NCBI RefSeq assembly: GCF_900116345.1
Contig: NZ_FPAH01000024.1
Span: 1-39,928 of the forward strand
Length of the DNA stretch: 39,928 nt
Direction: 5' to 3'
Origin: Succinivibrio dextrinosolvens
GTDB taxonomy: Bacteria > Pseudomonadota > Gammaproteobacteria > Enterobacterales > Succinivibrionaceae
In this document: positions 25,593 to 33,807 of the stretch, in pieces
How positions within the stretch are numbered: the first letter of the stretch is position 1
Layout of the letters: each line of letters starts with the position of its first letter
The notes under the pieces: model-generated
Databases searched by the model: none
Seen by the model: the letters and a program-made list of their open reading frames with translations, nothing else
Told to the model about the DNA's origin: nothing
Program-made: the position numbers and the translations under genes

Positions 25593-26639
25593 TTACAGCT
25601 TCTCGTCATGAATACGTGACAGCATCTTGTAAGGAACATCAACAAAGCCATCCTGAGAAACCTTCAGTTTCAGCTTTGAAGTCAGAGCCTGACGAGATAC
25701 ATCGCTGTCGGTTGCAATTGCCAGAGATGCTTCAGCAAGACGGGTGTAGTCATTCAGTATAGTACCTTCCATCTTATCTTCAGAGATTGCATCAACTGCC
25801 TCTGGAATAGCATCAATTCCGAATACAGGAATGTAATTTACAAATTTGTTGCCTACCTGGTAATCAATCAGACTGATATTATTCTTACCAACGTTAAAGC
25901 CATTGTCGTTCAGAACCTCAATAACACCTAAGGCCATTGCATCGTTATTGCAGATTACAAGTTCAACCTCGTGAATTGGATGTCTATCTAAAGCTGCACT
26001 GAACTGCTGTACAGCCTTCTTCTTATCAAAATCGGCATAGAACTCATCAATAAGATTGATCTTAACCTTACGGGCATCAAGTTCACTAATTACATTTGAA
26101 GAACGAAGAATAGTATCTTTATGTTCTTTCTGTCCCTTAATCAGGATTGTATTGATTACGCCATCCTTATTCTTATCAAAGGTAGGATGCTCCTTTAAAA
26201 CACGGGCAATCAGATCAGCCTGCATTTTTCCGGAGGCAGCGGCATCAGAACCAACATACCAGGCCTTATCGTAACTCTTGATTACAAAATCATCTGGCTG
26301 GCGGTTTACGAATACCACTCTGGCATTATGCTTCTTAGCTGCAGCAACCACATCAGAGGCATCATTTACATTTACAAGATTAACAATCTTAGGATCAGAA
26401 TTATCATGACTTAAAATGGCCTCTTTCTGTTTTGCGGCGTCATTTTTAGCATCATTGATATTCAGAATAATATTATTGTGTTTTGCAGACTCTTTAAGAG
26501 CAATATCAACATTACTGATAAAAGCATCATCAAGATCGTAGAAATAAGTATTCACAAAGTTGTCAGCATAAGCAGCACCAACAGTTAATGATGAAGCTAA
26601 AATCAATGAGTTAAGAGCTTTTAGTCCAAAAGATTTCAT
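25593..26639 (-). CDS. mglB: Galactose/glucose periplasmic binding protein MglB
   Basis: A 348-residue type I periplasmic sugar-binding protein. The signal peptide ends near AAYA|DN (25/26). The EF-hand-like calcium loop DKNKDGVIN (155-163) is a hallmark of MglB. NRQPDD, ICNNDAMALG (229-238) and PVFGIDAIPEA (271-281) match the sugar-contact regions of the E. coli protein. It normally feeds the MglA/MglC ABC transporter and can dock on a chemoreceptor, but no mglA or mglC is adjacent here, so it is an orphan or the transporter is elsewhere. AAGGAAAG precedes the ATG. Confidence 0.92.
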   Translation of the reverse strand: MKSFGLKALNSLILASSLTVGAAYADNFVNTYFYDLDDAFISNVDIALKESAKHNNIILNINDAKNDAAKQKEAILSHDNSDPKIVNLVNVNDASDVVAAAKKHNARVVFVNRQPDDFVIKSYDKAWYVGSDAAASGKMQADLIARVLKEHPTFDKNKDGVINTILIKGQKEHKDTILRSSNVISELDARKVKINLIDEFYADFDKKKAVQQFSAALDRHPIHEVELVICNNDAMALGVIEVLNDNGFNVGKNNISLIDYQVGNKFVNYIPVFGIDAIPEAVDAISEDKMEGTILNDYTRLAEASLAIATDSDVSRQALTSKLKLKVSQDGFVDVPYKMLSRIHDEKL

Positions 26640-26824
26640 ATTCTTTCCTTATAGAACAAAACGACCACTTGTAAGGATAGTACCGAATTTTAAAATTTCC
26701 ACATAATCCGAGAAATATGCTAGACTTAATGTTTTCTGGAGATAAGCAATTTTGAAAAAAAAGATTCTGACAGAGGAACCAAAGTTTGTTCAGAAAAGGC
26801 GTAAACATGGAATTTCAGAAGGAT

Positions 26825-26962
26825 TGTCAACTTTAGAAAAAGAAAACTGCTAGAAAAAGTCCCTCATGTCTACTTTTGAAAAACAAAAAATTAAAAAAAT
26901 TTGGCCCGTGTCCACTTTTGAAAAAGAAATGCAATAAAAAGTTTTTTTCATGTCTACTTTTC
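26825..26962 (+). repeat. 42-bp-period array (4 units) upstream of the DUF4143 ATPase
   Basis: TGTC(a/t/c)ACTTT(t/a)GAAAAA-like cores begin at 26825, 26867, 26909 and 26951, exactly 42 bp apart. The last unit is cut short after TGTCTACTTTTC. The rest of each unit is A-rich and poorly conserved. Forty-two bp is four helical turns, twice the period of the array at 582-899. It is followed by a short CTACTACAAC microrepeat (26967-26988). Confidence 0.8.
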
Positions 26963-26987
26963 TTGACTACTACAACAACTACTACAA

Positions 26988-27103
26988 CATTTGACGATTT
27001 TGCGAAAAATCACCTAAAAACATTTGACGATTTTGCAAAAAATCACCTAAAAACATTTGACGATTTTGCGAAAAATCACCTAAAAACATTTGACGAATTT
27101 GCA
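26988..27103 (+). repeat. 33-bp-period array (3 full units plus a partial) upstream of the DUF4143 ATPase
   Basis: Units beginning CATTTGACGATTTTGC start at 26988, 27021, 27054 and 27087. The first three are almost identical over all 33 bases (one base differs); the fourth diverges after CATTTGACGA. Each unit contains an imperfect palindrome GATTTTGCGAAAAATC and a -35-like TTGACG. In the last unit TTGACG is followed after 17 bases by CAAAAT, a possible promoter. The array ends about 50 bases before the start codon at 27156. Confidence 0.92.
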
Positions 27104-27155
27104 GTTATATTTCAAAATTAAGTTGTAGAAAGAACAAGATCAAAGGTAATAGCTC

Positions 27156-28484
27156 ATGTACAAACGTAAGATATACAACAAAATACTAACATGGAAAAAA
27201 GAATCAAATGGACGTACAGCGCTATTGATTGAAGGTCCAAGACGAGTAGGAAAATCTACGGTAGTCAAAGAATTTGCAAAAAATGAGTACGAAAGCTTTA
27301 TCTTGGTAGATTTCTTTAGAGCATCTAACGAAACAAAAGCTCTTTTTGATGATTTATCTGATTTGGATTACATTTTCTTACAGTTACAGTTAACTTATCA
27401 CGTAAGTTTAACAACAAGAAAGTCTGCAATTATTTTTGACGAAGTTCAGCTTTGTCCAAAAGCAAGACAGGCAATAAAGGCATTTGTTGAAGATGGAAGA
27501 TATGATTACATCGAAACTGGCTCACTAATCTCAATTCACAAGAATGTGAAAGACATTCTAATTCCGAGTGAAGAAAGAAAAATTCAAATGTTCCCTATGG
27601 ATTTTGAAGAATTCAGGTGGGCGCTTGATGACGAAGTTACAGTTCCAATGTTAAAAAATCTATATCAGGCAGGCAAACCTCTAGGTCAGGCAGCTCATAG
27701 AAAAGTCATGAGGGACTATAGATTATATATGCTCGTTGGAGGAATGCCTCAGGCTGTTGAAAGCTATATTCAGACAAATGATTTTAAACAAGTTGATGAT
27801 GTAAAAAGAGATATTCTTTCCCTATATCATGATGATTTTTTTAAAATTGATCCATCAGGAAAACTATCGAGTCTTTTCGAAGCAATTCCAGCACAGCTAA
27901 ACAGTAATGCTTCGAGATATCAGGTTTCTGGAGTTTTATCAGGAAATCGGGCAGGAAACATTCTTGAGGACATAGCAGAACTGAAGGATTCAGGAACTGT
28001 TCTGGTTTCATACCATGCAAATGATCCTAATATTGGATTATCTCAAAACAAAGACCTTACCAGATTCAAATTATTCACTGCAGATACAGGTCTGTTTGTT
28101 ACATTGTCTTTTAAAGATAAAGATTTTACCGAAAACGATATATATGCAAAATTACTAAATGACAAACTGCAGACTAACCTTGGATATCTCTACGAGAATA
28201 TCATCGCACAAACACTTGCAAGCAATGGTCATGATCTTTTCTATCATACATTTACCAATGAAGCATCAAAGAGAAATTATGAAATTGATTTCATTACAAC
28301 ATATAATAGAAAAATTTGTCCAATTGAAGTAAAAAGCTCAGGCTATAAAATGCACTCATCAATCGATAAATTCTCAGAAAAATTCTCCTCAAGAATATCA
28401 AGAAAGATTCTTGCATATACGAAAGATGTTCAGAAAGATGGAACTGTGGAATTACTACCTGTATATATGGTACAGTTTCTCTAG
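27156..28484 (+). CDS. AAA+ ATPase with C-terminal DUF4143 (PD-(D/E)XK-like) domain
   Basis: A 442-residue protein of the large AAA_14/DUF4143 family. It has Walker A GPRRVGKST (27-35), Walker B IIFDEVQ (92-98) and a sensor-like ETGS (120-123). A linker region follows, then a C-terminal domain with YEIDFI...CPIEVKSS, which resembles a PD-(D/E)XK nuclease core. The cellular role of the family is not established. AAGGT lies about 8 bases before the ATG. Two tandem arrays occupy the 330 bases upstream. The tyrosine phosphatase gene follows 33 bases later and could be co-transcribed. The composition is A-rich compared with purT nearby, which would fit transfer. Confidence 0.9.
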   Translation: MYKRKIYNKILTWKKESNGRTALLIEGPRRVGKSTVVKEFAKNEYESFILVDFFRASNETKALFDDLSDLDYIFLQLQLTYHVSLTTRKSAIIFDEVQLCPKARQAIKAFVEDGRYDYIETGSLISIHKNVKDILIPSEERKIQMFPMDFEEFRWALDDEVTVPMLKNLYQAGKPLGQAAHRKVMRDYRLYMLVGGMPQAVESYIQTNDFKQVDDVKRDILSLYHDDFFKIDPSGKLSSLFEAIPAQLNSNASRYQVSGVLSGNRAGNILEDIAELKDSGTVLVSYHANDPNIGLSQNKDLTRFKLFTADTGLFVTLSFKDKDFTENDIYAKLLNDKLQTNLGYLYENIIAQTLASNGHDLFYHTFTNEASKRNYEIDFITTYNRKICPIEVKSSGYKMHSSIDKFSEKFSSRISRKILAYTKDVQKDGTVELLPVYMVQFL

Positions 28485-28517
28485 ATTTGAGATCAAACAA
28501 TGTAAGCGGTAATACTT

Positions 28518-29033
28518 ATGATCAAAATAGAATTTATCTGTCACGGTAATATATGTCGTTCACCTATGGCAGAATTTGTTATGAAAAAACTTGTTGAGGA
28601 CATAGGGCTTTCAGACGAATTCAGAATCTGCTCTGCCGCAACCTCGCAGGAGGAAATCGGTAACGGTGTATATCCCCCTGTAAAAAAACTGTTAAATTCC
28701 TATCATATTGACTGTTCAGAGAAAACAGCACGTCAGATCTCCCGTGACGATCTTGAAACAAACGATTACATCATCGCTATGGAAGATTTCAACCTTAAGA
28801 ACCTTTACTACCTGTTTCCCGACATAGATAAAAGCAAGGTTTATAAACTGCTGGACTTTACAGATACTCCAGGAAACATATCTGATCCATGGTATACAGG
28901 AGAGTTTAAAGAGTCCTTTACACAGATTCTAAAAGGCTGCAAGGCACTAATCTTAAGTCTTGCAGAGGATAAGCTCATAAAGCTTAGCAAAGAGAAAAAA
29001 GCGCTGCTGTCAAAAATATTGGAAAACAACTAG
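28518..29033 (+). CDS. Low-molecular-weight protein tyrosine phosphatase
   Basis: A 171-residue phosphatase. The active-site loop CHGNICRS supplies Cys8 and Arg14 of the CX5R motif, and SDPWYTGEF supplies the general acid Asp123. Length is slightly above the usual 150 because of a helical Lys-rich C-terminus. Members dephosphorylate tyrosine kinases of capsule systems or small substrates. No kinase is adjacent, so the substrate is open. The ribosome binding site is weak. Confidence 0.92.
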   Translation: MIKIEFICHGNICRSPMAEFVMKKLVEDIGLSDEFRICSAATSQEEIGNGVYPPVKKLLNSYHIDCSEKTARQISRDDLETNDYIIAMEDFNLKNLYYLFPDIDKSKVYKLLDFTDTPGNISDPWYTGEFKESFTQILKGCKALILSLAEDKLIKLSKEKKALLSKILENN

Positions 29034-29142
29034 TTTTACGCAGAAAACAAACACAAGAATCAGATACATTTCAAAAAAAGAAAGTTTTGAGTGCAAAACA
29101 CAAAAAACTTGCCATATCAATGTATTGAAAGCGAGGTTAGGT

Positions 29143-29148
29143 TATAAT
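29143..29148 (+). promoter_or_regulatory. TATAAT -10 element upstream of purT
   Basis: A consensus TATAAT lies 28 bases upstream of the purT ATG, with no strong -35 at the usual distance. GGAGAG precedes the start codon. I see no PurR-like operator. Confidence 0.5.
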
Positions 29149-29176
29149 ACTCGCAGTTTGTTTTCCGGAGAGAGAA

Positions 29177-30382
29177 ATGTCCACATCAGTTACAATTGAT
29201 TATCAAGATAAAACCACCAGTGCCCTGCTGTTAGGTTCAGGAGAGCTTGGAAAGGAAGTTGCAATTGAGTTAATTCGTTACGGAATTGAAGTAACCGCCT
29301 GTGATAGATACGACAATGCACCTGCGATGCAGGTAGCACAGAAAAAAGCTATCATCAACATGAAAGATCCTGACGAGTTATATGAACTGATTACAAAACT
29401 CAAACCAGATTACATCATCCCAGAGATTGAGGCTATTTCCACAGAAACTCTGATTAAGCTTGAAGCTGAAGGTTTTAATGTTGTACCAAGTGCCAATGCC
29501 GCCAACATTACCATGAACCGAGAAGCAATCAGAACATTAGCTGCCGAGGAATTAGGTCTTCCAACCTCCCCATATTTCTTTGCCTCATCTGTAAGTGAAA
29601 TCAAGGCTCAGATCGGTCGTATAGGTTTCCCTTGCATCATGAAGCCTGTAATGAGCTCATCAGGTAAAGGTCAGAGTCTTCTCAAATCCGAAGGCGACAT
29701 TGAAAAAGCTTTTGAAGATGCCTGCCAGAACGGCCGTGGCGGTATGGACAGAGTAATTGTTGAAGGCTTTATCCAGTTTGACAGCGAAATTACACTTTTA
29801 ACCGTTAGTGCCTCTGACGGTATTCATTTCTGCGAACCAATCGGACACCATCAGGTTCATGGTGATTATCAGGAATCATGGCAGCCGGCACAGCTTTCTG
29901 AGGATATTCTGATTGAGGCCAAGCGAATTGCTTCAAATGTTGTATCAGCATTAGGTGGCTATGGTATCTTCGGTGTAGAGCTATTCATCTGTGGCAATCA
30001 GGTAATCTTCTCAGAACTGTCTCCAAGACCACATGATACCGGAATGGTAACCATGGTATCTCAGGATATGTCAGAGTTTGCTCTGCATGTAAGAGCTCTA
30101 TTAGGTCTTCCAGTTGGCAAGATCACCTTCTTTGGACCATCCGCTTCAGCAGCAGTCTGCCTGAAGGGTAAAGGCAGCAGAATCACCTACAAGAATCTTG
30201 ATGAAGTATTAAAGGTAGCCCCAGGTTCTCAGATGAGAATCTTCGGCAAACCAGATATTGACGGTGAGCGTCGTATGGCTGTATGCCTGTGCCGAGGCTT
30301 TACCACAGAGGAAGCTGTCGAGAATGTAAAGAAGATGCGTTCTCAGATGAACTATGAGATCCAGGATTTCGAGGGACAGTAA
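29177..30382 (+). CDS. purT: Formate-dependent phosphoribosylglycinamide formyltransferase PurT
   Basis: A 401-residue ATP-grasp enzyme that formylates GAR with formate and ATP in purine synthesis. The N-terminal [20 protein letters not shown] (about 18-37) is the PurT/PurK signature. The ATP-grasp core includes [16 protein letters not shown], and the metal-binding part includes [20 protein letters not shown] followed by HDTGMVT. It is close to the 392 residues of the E. coli enzyme. It leads a three-gene unit with the DUF4250 gene (4-base gap) and the exonuclease I-like gene. Use of formate fits an anaerobe. Confidence 0.95.
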   Translation: MSTSVTIDYQDKTTSALLLGSGELGKEVAIELIRYGIEVTACDRYDNAPAMQVAQKKAIINMKDPDELYELITKLKPDYIIPEIEAISTETLIKLEAEGFNVVPSANAANITMNREAIRTLAAEELGLPTSPYFFASSVSEIKAQIGRIGFPCIMKPVMSSSGKGQSLLKSEGDIEKAFEDACQNGRGGMDRVIVEGFIQFDSEITLLTVSASDGIHFCEPIGHHQVHGDYQESWQPAQLSEDILIEAKRIASNVVSALGGYGIFGVELFICGNQVIFSELSPRPHDTGMVTMVSQDMSEFALHVRALLGLPVGKITFFGPSASAAVCLKGKGSRITYKNLDEVLKVAPGSQMRIFGKPDIDGERRMAVCLCRGFTTEEAVENVKKMRSQMNYEIQDFEGQ

Positions 30383-30386
30383 TTAA

Positions 30387-30578
30387 ATGATGTCTTTAGA
30401 AAAATTTGCCAGCATGGATCCTTTTATTCTTCTATCAGCAGTCAATATGCAGTTAAGAGATGAGTATTCATCCCTAGAGGAACTGTGTAAGGTCCATGAC
30501 ATCAGTCAGGATGAGCTTGTAGAGAAACTGAAAGCTGCAGGCTTTGAATACGTAAAAGAAATCAATCAGTTCAAATAA
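30387..30578 (+). CDS. DUF4250 domain protein
   Basis: A 63-residue protein. MDPFILLSAVNMQLRDEY, then a LEELCKVHDISQDELVEKL helix-turn-helix-like stretch and a terminal YVKEINQFK, match the DUF4250 family of small proteins of unknown function. The fold looks like a compact helical DNA- or protein-binding module; that is inference. It begins 4 bases after purT. Its stop overlaps the next start as TAATG, so translation is probably coupled to the exonuclease-like gene. Confidence 0.85.
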   Translation: MMSLEKFASMDPFILLSAVNMQLRDEYSSLEELCKVHDISQDELVEKLKAAGFEYVKEINQFK

Positions 30579-31804
30579 TGCAGAACTCTATCAAAAGGAA
30601 GTACGCATTTGTACTTCCTCTTCCCCTTAACAATCCAGCCTCTAAAGCAGCTTTATATGGAATAGCCTACGTTCTTGCCGATGAGAATCTAAATCTTATT
30701 GGTGAACGAGAGATTATTACCTGCAGAGGTCTTGATAACCTTTTACCTAGTCCAAACTATCTCTTTTCTCAAGGCCTCGATCCTTTTTCCATAAAAAAAG
30801 GATTATCTGAGGAAGAGTTTCTGGACACTCTTTCAGAGAAAATATTCAACGCCGAGACATCTGTAATTACATGGTCTGTACGCAATCTTAAGATTCTGGA
30901 GCAGATCTGTATCAGGAATTTCAGAAAGCCGGATATTCTCAAAGAGGCTTACTGTGTCTGTGATGTAAACCGGGTGCTCAAACTTCATGAGATTCTCGAT
31001 AATGGAGTTCCGTTCTTTTCAGATGCACTTTCTGCCTGTGCGACTAAATACGGATTTCAGGGTAAAATCGCAAAATCAGAGCATACCAAAAGACTTGATT
31101 TACTGATTTACCTTTTCAGATATTTAAGTCAGGTTAACGGCCCTCTGCTTCGATTTGTGTTAAGAAGCTATCAGGACAGAACAGAAGCCCTCAGTAAGAT
31201 TATTGCCACTGATAAGTATCTATTAGAATACGATCTATCGTCACGTTCAATAGAAATAATTAAACCTCTTTCACTTCATGAGGATACTCTTGAGGCACTG
31301 TATTATGATGGCAATGATGTGTTGCCAAAGAACTATGAGCTTACCGATTTTGGAATATTATCCCCAGCAACAGTTCTAACACCTCAAAGGGAGAGTGTCG
31401 TCAATCTGTCATTAAAAGATGCCGTAACCGCATTAAAAGAAGCAGCAGTTACTCATGATAATGATAAAGGCGCATATCAGATATTCCTGAATAATCTCAG
31501 CGAGGTTGATTTAGATCACTATCAGCAGAGCCTTGTCCTTAAGAATCGTGCTTTTATCAGAGCAGATGAAAAATGCACTGAGAGCTACAGACAGTATATT
31601 GCCATTTTTATAGGTAATAATTACCGTGAAAGCCTATCAGACAATGAGCTTCAAAAATACTACAGATACTGTTCAGTGCAGATTCAAGCTCAGCTAAAGC
31701 CGTACCTGAGAGAACTGGAAAATCTTATGGCGACAGCGGATGAGAACAGAACAGAGGATGTTGCCCTAATCAGAAGAATCCAGGCTTATCCAATGGAACT
31801 GTAG
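30578..31804 (+). CDS. Exonuclease I (SbcB) homologue lacking most catalytic acids
   Basis: A 408-residue protein that aligns along its length with E. coli exonuclease I as I recall it. LNLIGEREIITCRGLDNLLP fits the FNVIGEPEVFYCKPADDYLP block, and the RNFRKP stretch and the C-terminal YIAIFIGNNYRESLSDNEL region also match. The DEDDh catalytic acids are largely gone. The D15/E17 site (HDYETFG in E. coli) reads VLPLPLN here, and the D108 site (VRFDDE) reads VRNLKI. Only a His-x4-Asp pair (H169, D174) remains. It is shorter than the 475 residues of ExoI. It is probably catalytically inactive, with a binding role. It is coupled to DUF4250 through TAATG. Confidence 0.75.
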   Translation: MQNSIKRKYAFVLPLPLNNPASKAALYGIAYVLADENLNLIGEREIITCRGLDNLLPSPNYLFSQGLDPFSIKKGLSEEEFLDTLSEKIFNAETSVITWSVRNLKILEQICIRNFRKPDILKEAYCVCDVNRVLKLHEILDNGVPFFSDALSACATKYGFQGKIAKSEHTKRLDLLIYLFRYLSQVNGPLLRFVLRSYQDRTEALSKIIATDKYLLEYDLSSRSIEIIKPLSLHEDTLEALYYDGNDVLPKNYELTDFGILSPATVLTPQRESVVNLSLKDAVTALKEAAVTHDNDKGAYQIFLNNLSEVDLDHYQQSLVLKNRAFIRADEKCTESYRQYIAIFIGNNYRESLSDNELQKYYRYCSVQIQAQLKPYLRELENLMATADENRTEDVALIRRIQAYPMEL

Positions 31805-31856
31805 TAGTACATCTTCTTTCTATCAGATTAATATTCCTATCCTCTTTGTATCAAAT

Positions 31857-31892
31857 ACAAAAAAGCCATTATCCGTATTAAGACAATGGCTT
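31857..31892 (-). terminator. Intrinsic terminator of the chemoreceptor gene
   Basis: Read leftwards, AAGCCATT (31885-31892) pairs with AATGGCTT (31863-31870) and TTTTTTG follows. It is 27 bases after the stop of the receptor gene, and it may also slow transcripts arriving from the left. Confidence 0.8.
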
Positions 31893-31918
31893 AATTGAAT
31901 TCTTTGAATCAGAGAAAA

Positions 31919-33520
31919 CTAGACTCTGATACTCTCAACCTTGTGAACAAGATCTTCTAGCAGTTCAATACTCTTGTTAACTTCAACATTGGCATTTCTA
32001 ACCTCGTTAGAGAAGCCCTGAGAAATATCGGTAATGCCCTGCATATTGGTTGAAATCTCTGAAGTTGCAGTGGTCTGCTCTTCAGCAGCGGTTGCAATCT
32101 GAGTTATCTGAGAGGTTACATCGCTTACCTGATCCATAATTGACTGCAGCAGACTGTTAACTGTAGTGGTCTTCTCTGCAAGTTCATTCATACGGTTTAA
32201 GCTGGCTGTCATAGATTCATTTGCAGTATTTGCATCTGCCTGAATCTGGGTAACCATCTTGGTGATTTCCTGAGTTGACTTGGAGGTACGTGATGCCAAT
32301 GCACGAACCTCATCAGCAACCACAGCGAAGCCTTTACCAGCCTCACCGGCACGGGCTGCCTCAATTGCAGCGTTAAGAGCCAGCAGATTAGTCTGGGAAG
32401 CGATATCATCAATGGTGTTAACAATGGTGCCAACATTATCTGCCTGCTCAACGAGAGCGTGGATATACTCGGCATCACGACGGGAATTCTCCACCTGCTG
32501 CTGAATACCGTTAATGGTATCCTCGACAGCGGCAACACCTTCAGCAGTTGTATTGTTTGCCTGTTTTGCATTTGAAGCTGCGGTTTCACAGTTATTGGCG
32601 ATATCACCGGTAGTTGATACCATCTCATTAGATGCAGCAGCCACTGTCAGTGATCTGTTCTCAGCTTCCTGTGCTTTGGTATTGATGTTATCAGTAATTC
32701 TGCTAATGTGCTGAACATTATCCTCAACATCTCTGGTTGTAGACTTGATGGAACCAACCAGCACTCTCCACTCCTCTCGCATTTGCTCAAGAGAAGTTAA
32801 AAGGTGGCCGAATTCATCACGTCTTGAGTGTTTAATCTCGTGGGTAAGATTACCCTGAGCAATTTCCTCAGCAGCGGTTACTGCCTTGGACAGAATGGAG
32901 ACAATACTATTGGCAAACATTAAGGCGATTACAGTTGCAGCAATAACAGCAATAACAGATAGAGCAATAGTAAAGATCAGAGGTCCTTCGGAATCATTCT
33001 CTGCTACAACATTTTTGGCCTGCTTAATCTGTCTTTCACCGATGGTGTAACTTAAAGACTGAACAACATCATAGCAGCTGGATAAAACATCCTTATAAAT
33101 TGCTTCTGCTGCTTCCTGCTCTCCTTTTCTTACAGTTGAAAGGAACTGAGGAATAGTCTGTACATAAGTTGCAGCATTGGATTTGATATCGTTGGTCTCT
33201 TTAGGATTATTAGTACCAGCTAGCTGTCCGGTAGCAGCCAGTAATTCACTGCCAAGATCAGTAAACTCTCTGCCCTTCTCATCGGTGTAGGATTTGGTAT
33301 CAGATGAAATCTCATAGGCAATATTATCAAGAGCTACAATAGCCTTGAAGACCCTGTCGATTCTCTCATGGCGGGTACCAAGGATAAAGTTAACATCTTT
33401 AATAACCTTATTGTTATTAAGCTGAACGATGATTCCGGTTACAGCAATTCCCAGAGTAAAGAGAATGACTGTAAAAAAAGCAATAATCAGCTTTGCTTTG
33501 ACATTTAATTTACTAAACAT
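31919..33520 (-). CDS. Methyl-accepting chemotaxis protein
   Basis: A 533-residue transmembrane receptor. TM1 is at about 11-32, a mainly helical periplasmic sensor of about 145 residues follows, TM2 is at about 181-203, and a HAMP linker covers about 204-256. The cytoplasmic coiled coil has the highly conserved tip [20 protein letters not shown] (370-389) and [15 protein letters not shown]. The C-terminus (VESIRV) lacks an NWETF-type CheR tether. The ligand is unknown; the sensor looks like a four-helix bundle. The gene is alone, between its own terminator and a 200-base upstream region without a recognisable sigma-28 promoter. Confidence 0.93.
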   Translation of the reverse strand: MFSKLNVKAKLIIAFFTVILFTLGIAVTGIIVQLNNNKVIKDVNFILGTRHERIDRVFKAIVALDNIAYEISSDTKSYTDEKGREFTDLGSELLAATGQLAGTNNPKETNDIKSNAATYVQTIPQFLSTVRKGEQEAAEAIYKDVLSSCYDVVQSLSYTIGERQIKQAKNVVAENDSEGPLIFTIALSVIAVIAATVIALMFANSIVSILSKAVTAAEEIAQGNLTHEIKHSRRDEFGHLLTSLEQMREEWRVLVGSIKSTTRDVEDNVQHISRITDNINTKAQEAENRSLTVAAASNEMVSTTGDIANNCETAASNAKQANNTTAEGVAAVEDTINGIQQQVENSRRDAEYIHALVEQADNVGTIVNTIDDIASQTNLLALNAAIEAARAGEAGKGFAVVADEVRALASRTSKSTQEITKMVTQIQADANTANESMTASLNRMNELAEKTTTVNSLLQSIMDQVSDVTSQITQIATAAEEQTTATSEISTNMQGITDISQGFSNEVRNANVEVNKSIELLEDLVHKVESIRV

Positions 33521-33731
33521 AGTATGATCCTAAAAGCAGCAATTAAAACAGAAGCACACATTGTACTCCTTTAAGTGTAATTTATCTTTTTGAAATTACA
33601 TTATTTTTCAAAAAAAATTATTTTCAGAACATCTGGATTAACTGTAATTTACACGTAGTTAACATTTTTTCAGCAGAAAATAACTGAATACAGTTATAGA
33701 ACAGGTTTGGAAAAAAGCAAATCTATGTCAC

Positions 33732-33775
33732 AAAAAAAATAATCCGTTTCTCGAATTCAACGAAAAACGGATTAT
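33732..33775 (-). terminator. Intrinsic terminator of topA
   Basis: Read leftwards, ATAATCCGTTT (33765-33775) pairs perfectly with AAACGGATTAT (33739-33749), then a run of T follows. It lies 33 bases after the topA stop. Confidence 0.93.
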
Positions 33776-33807
33776 CAGATTTGAATTTCAGTTGGTAAGA
33801 AAAAGGA

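Noticed and set aside
26876-27121. 81-codon frame with TFDDFAKNHLK repeats
   Set aside because: It is made of the two repeat arrays plus A-rich DNA; its first part is Lys-rich low complexity with no ribosome binding site. It is better read as upstream regulatory DNA.
29033-29176. PurR operator before purT
   Set aside because: No ACGCAAACGTTTGCGT-like palindrome is present.
33521-33731. Sigma-28 promoter for the chemoreceptor
   Set aside because: No TAAAGTTT-N11-GCCGATAA-like sequence could be found upstream of 33520 on the minus strand.
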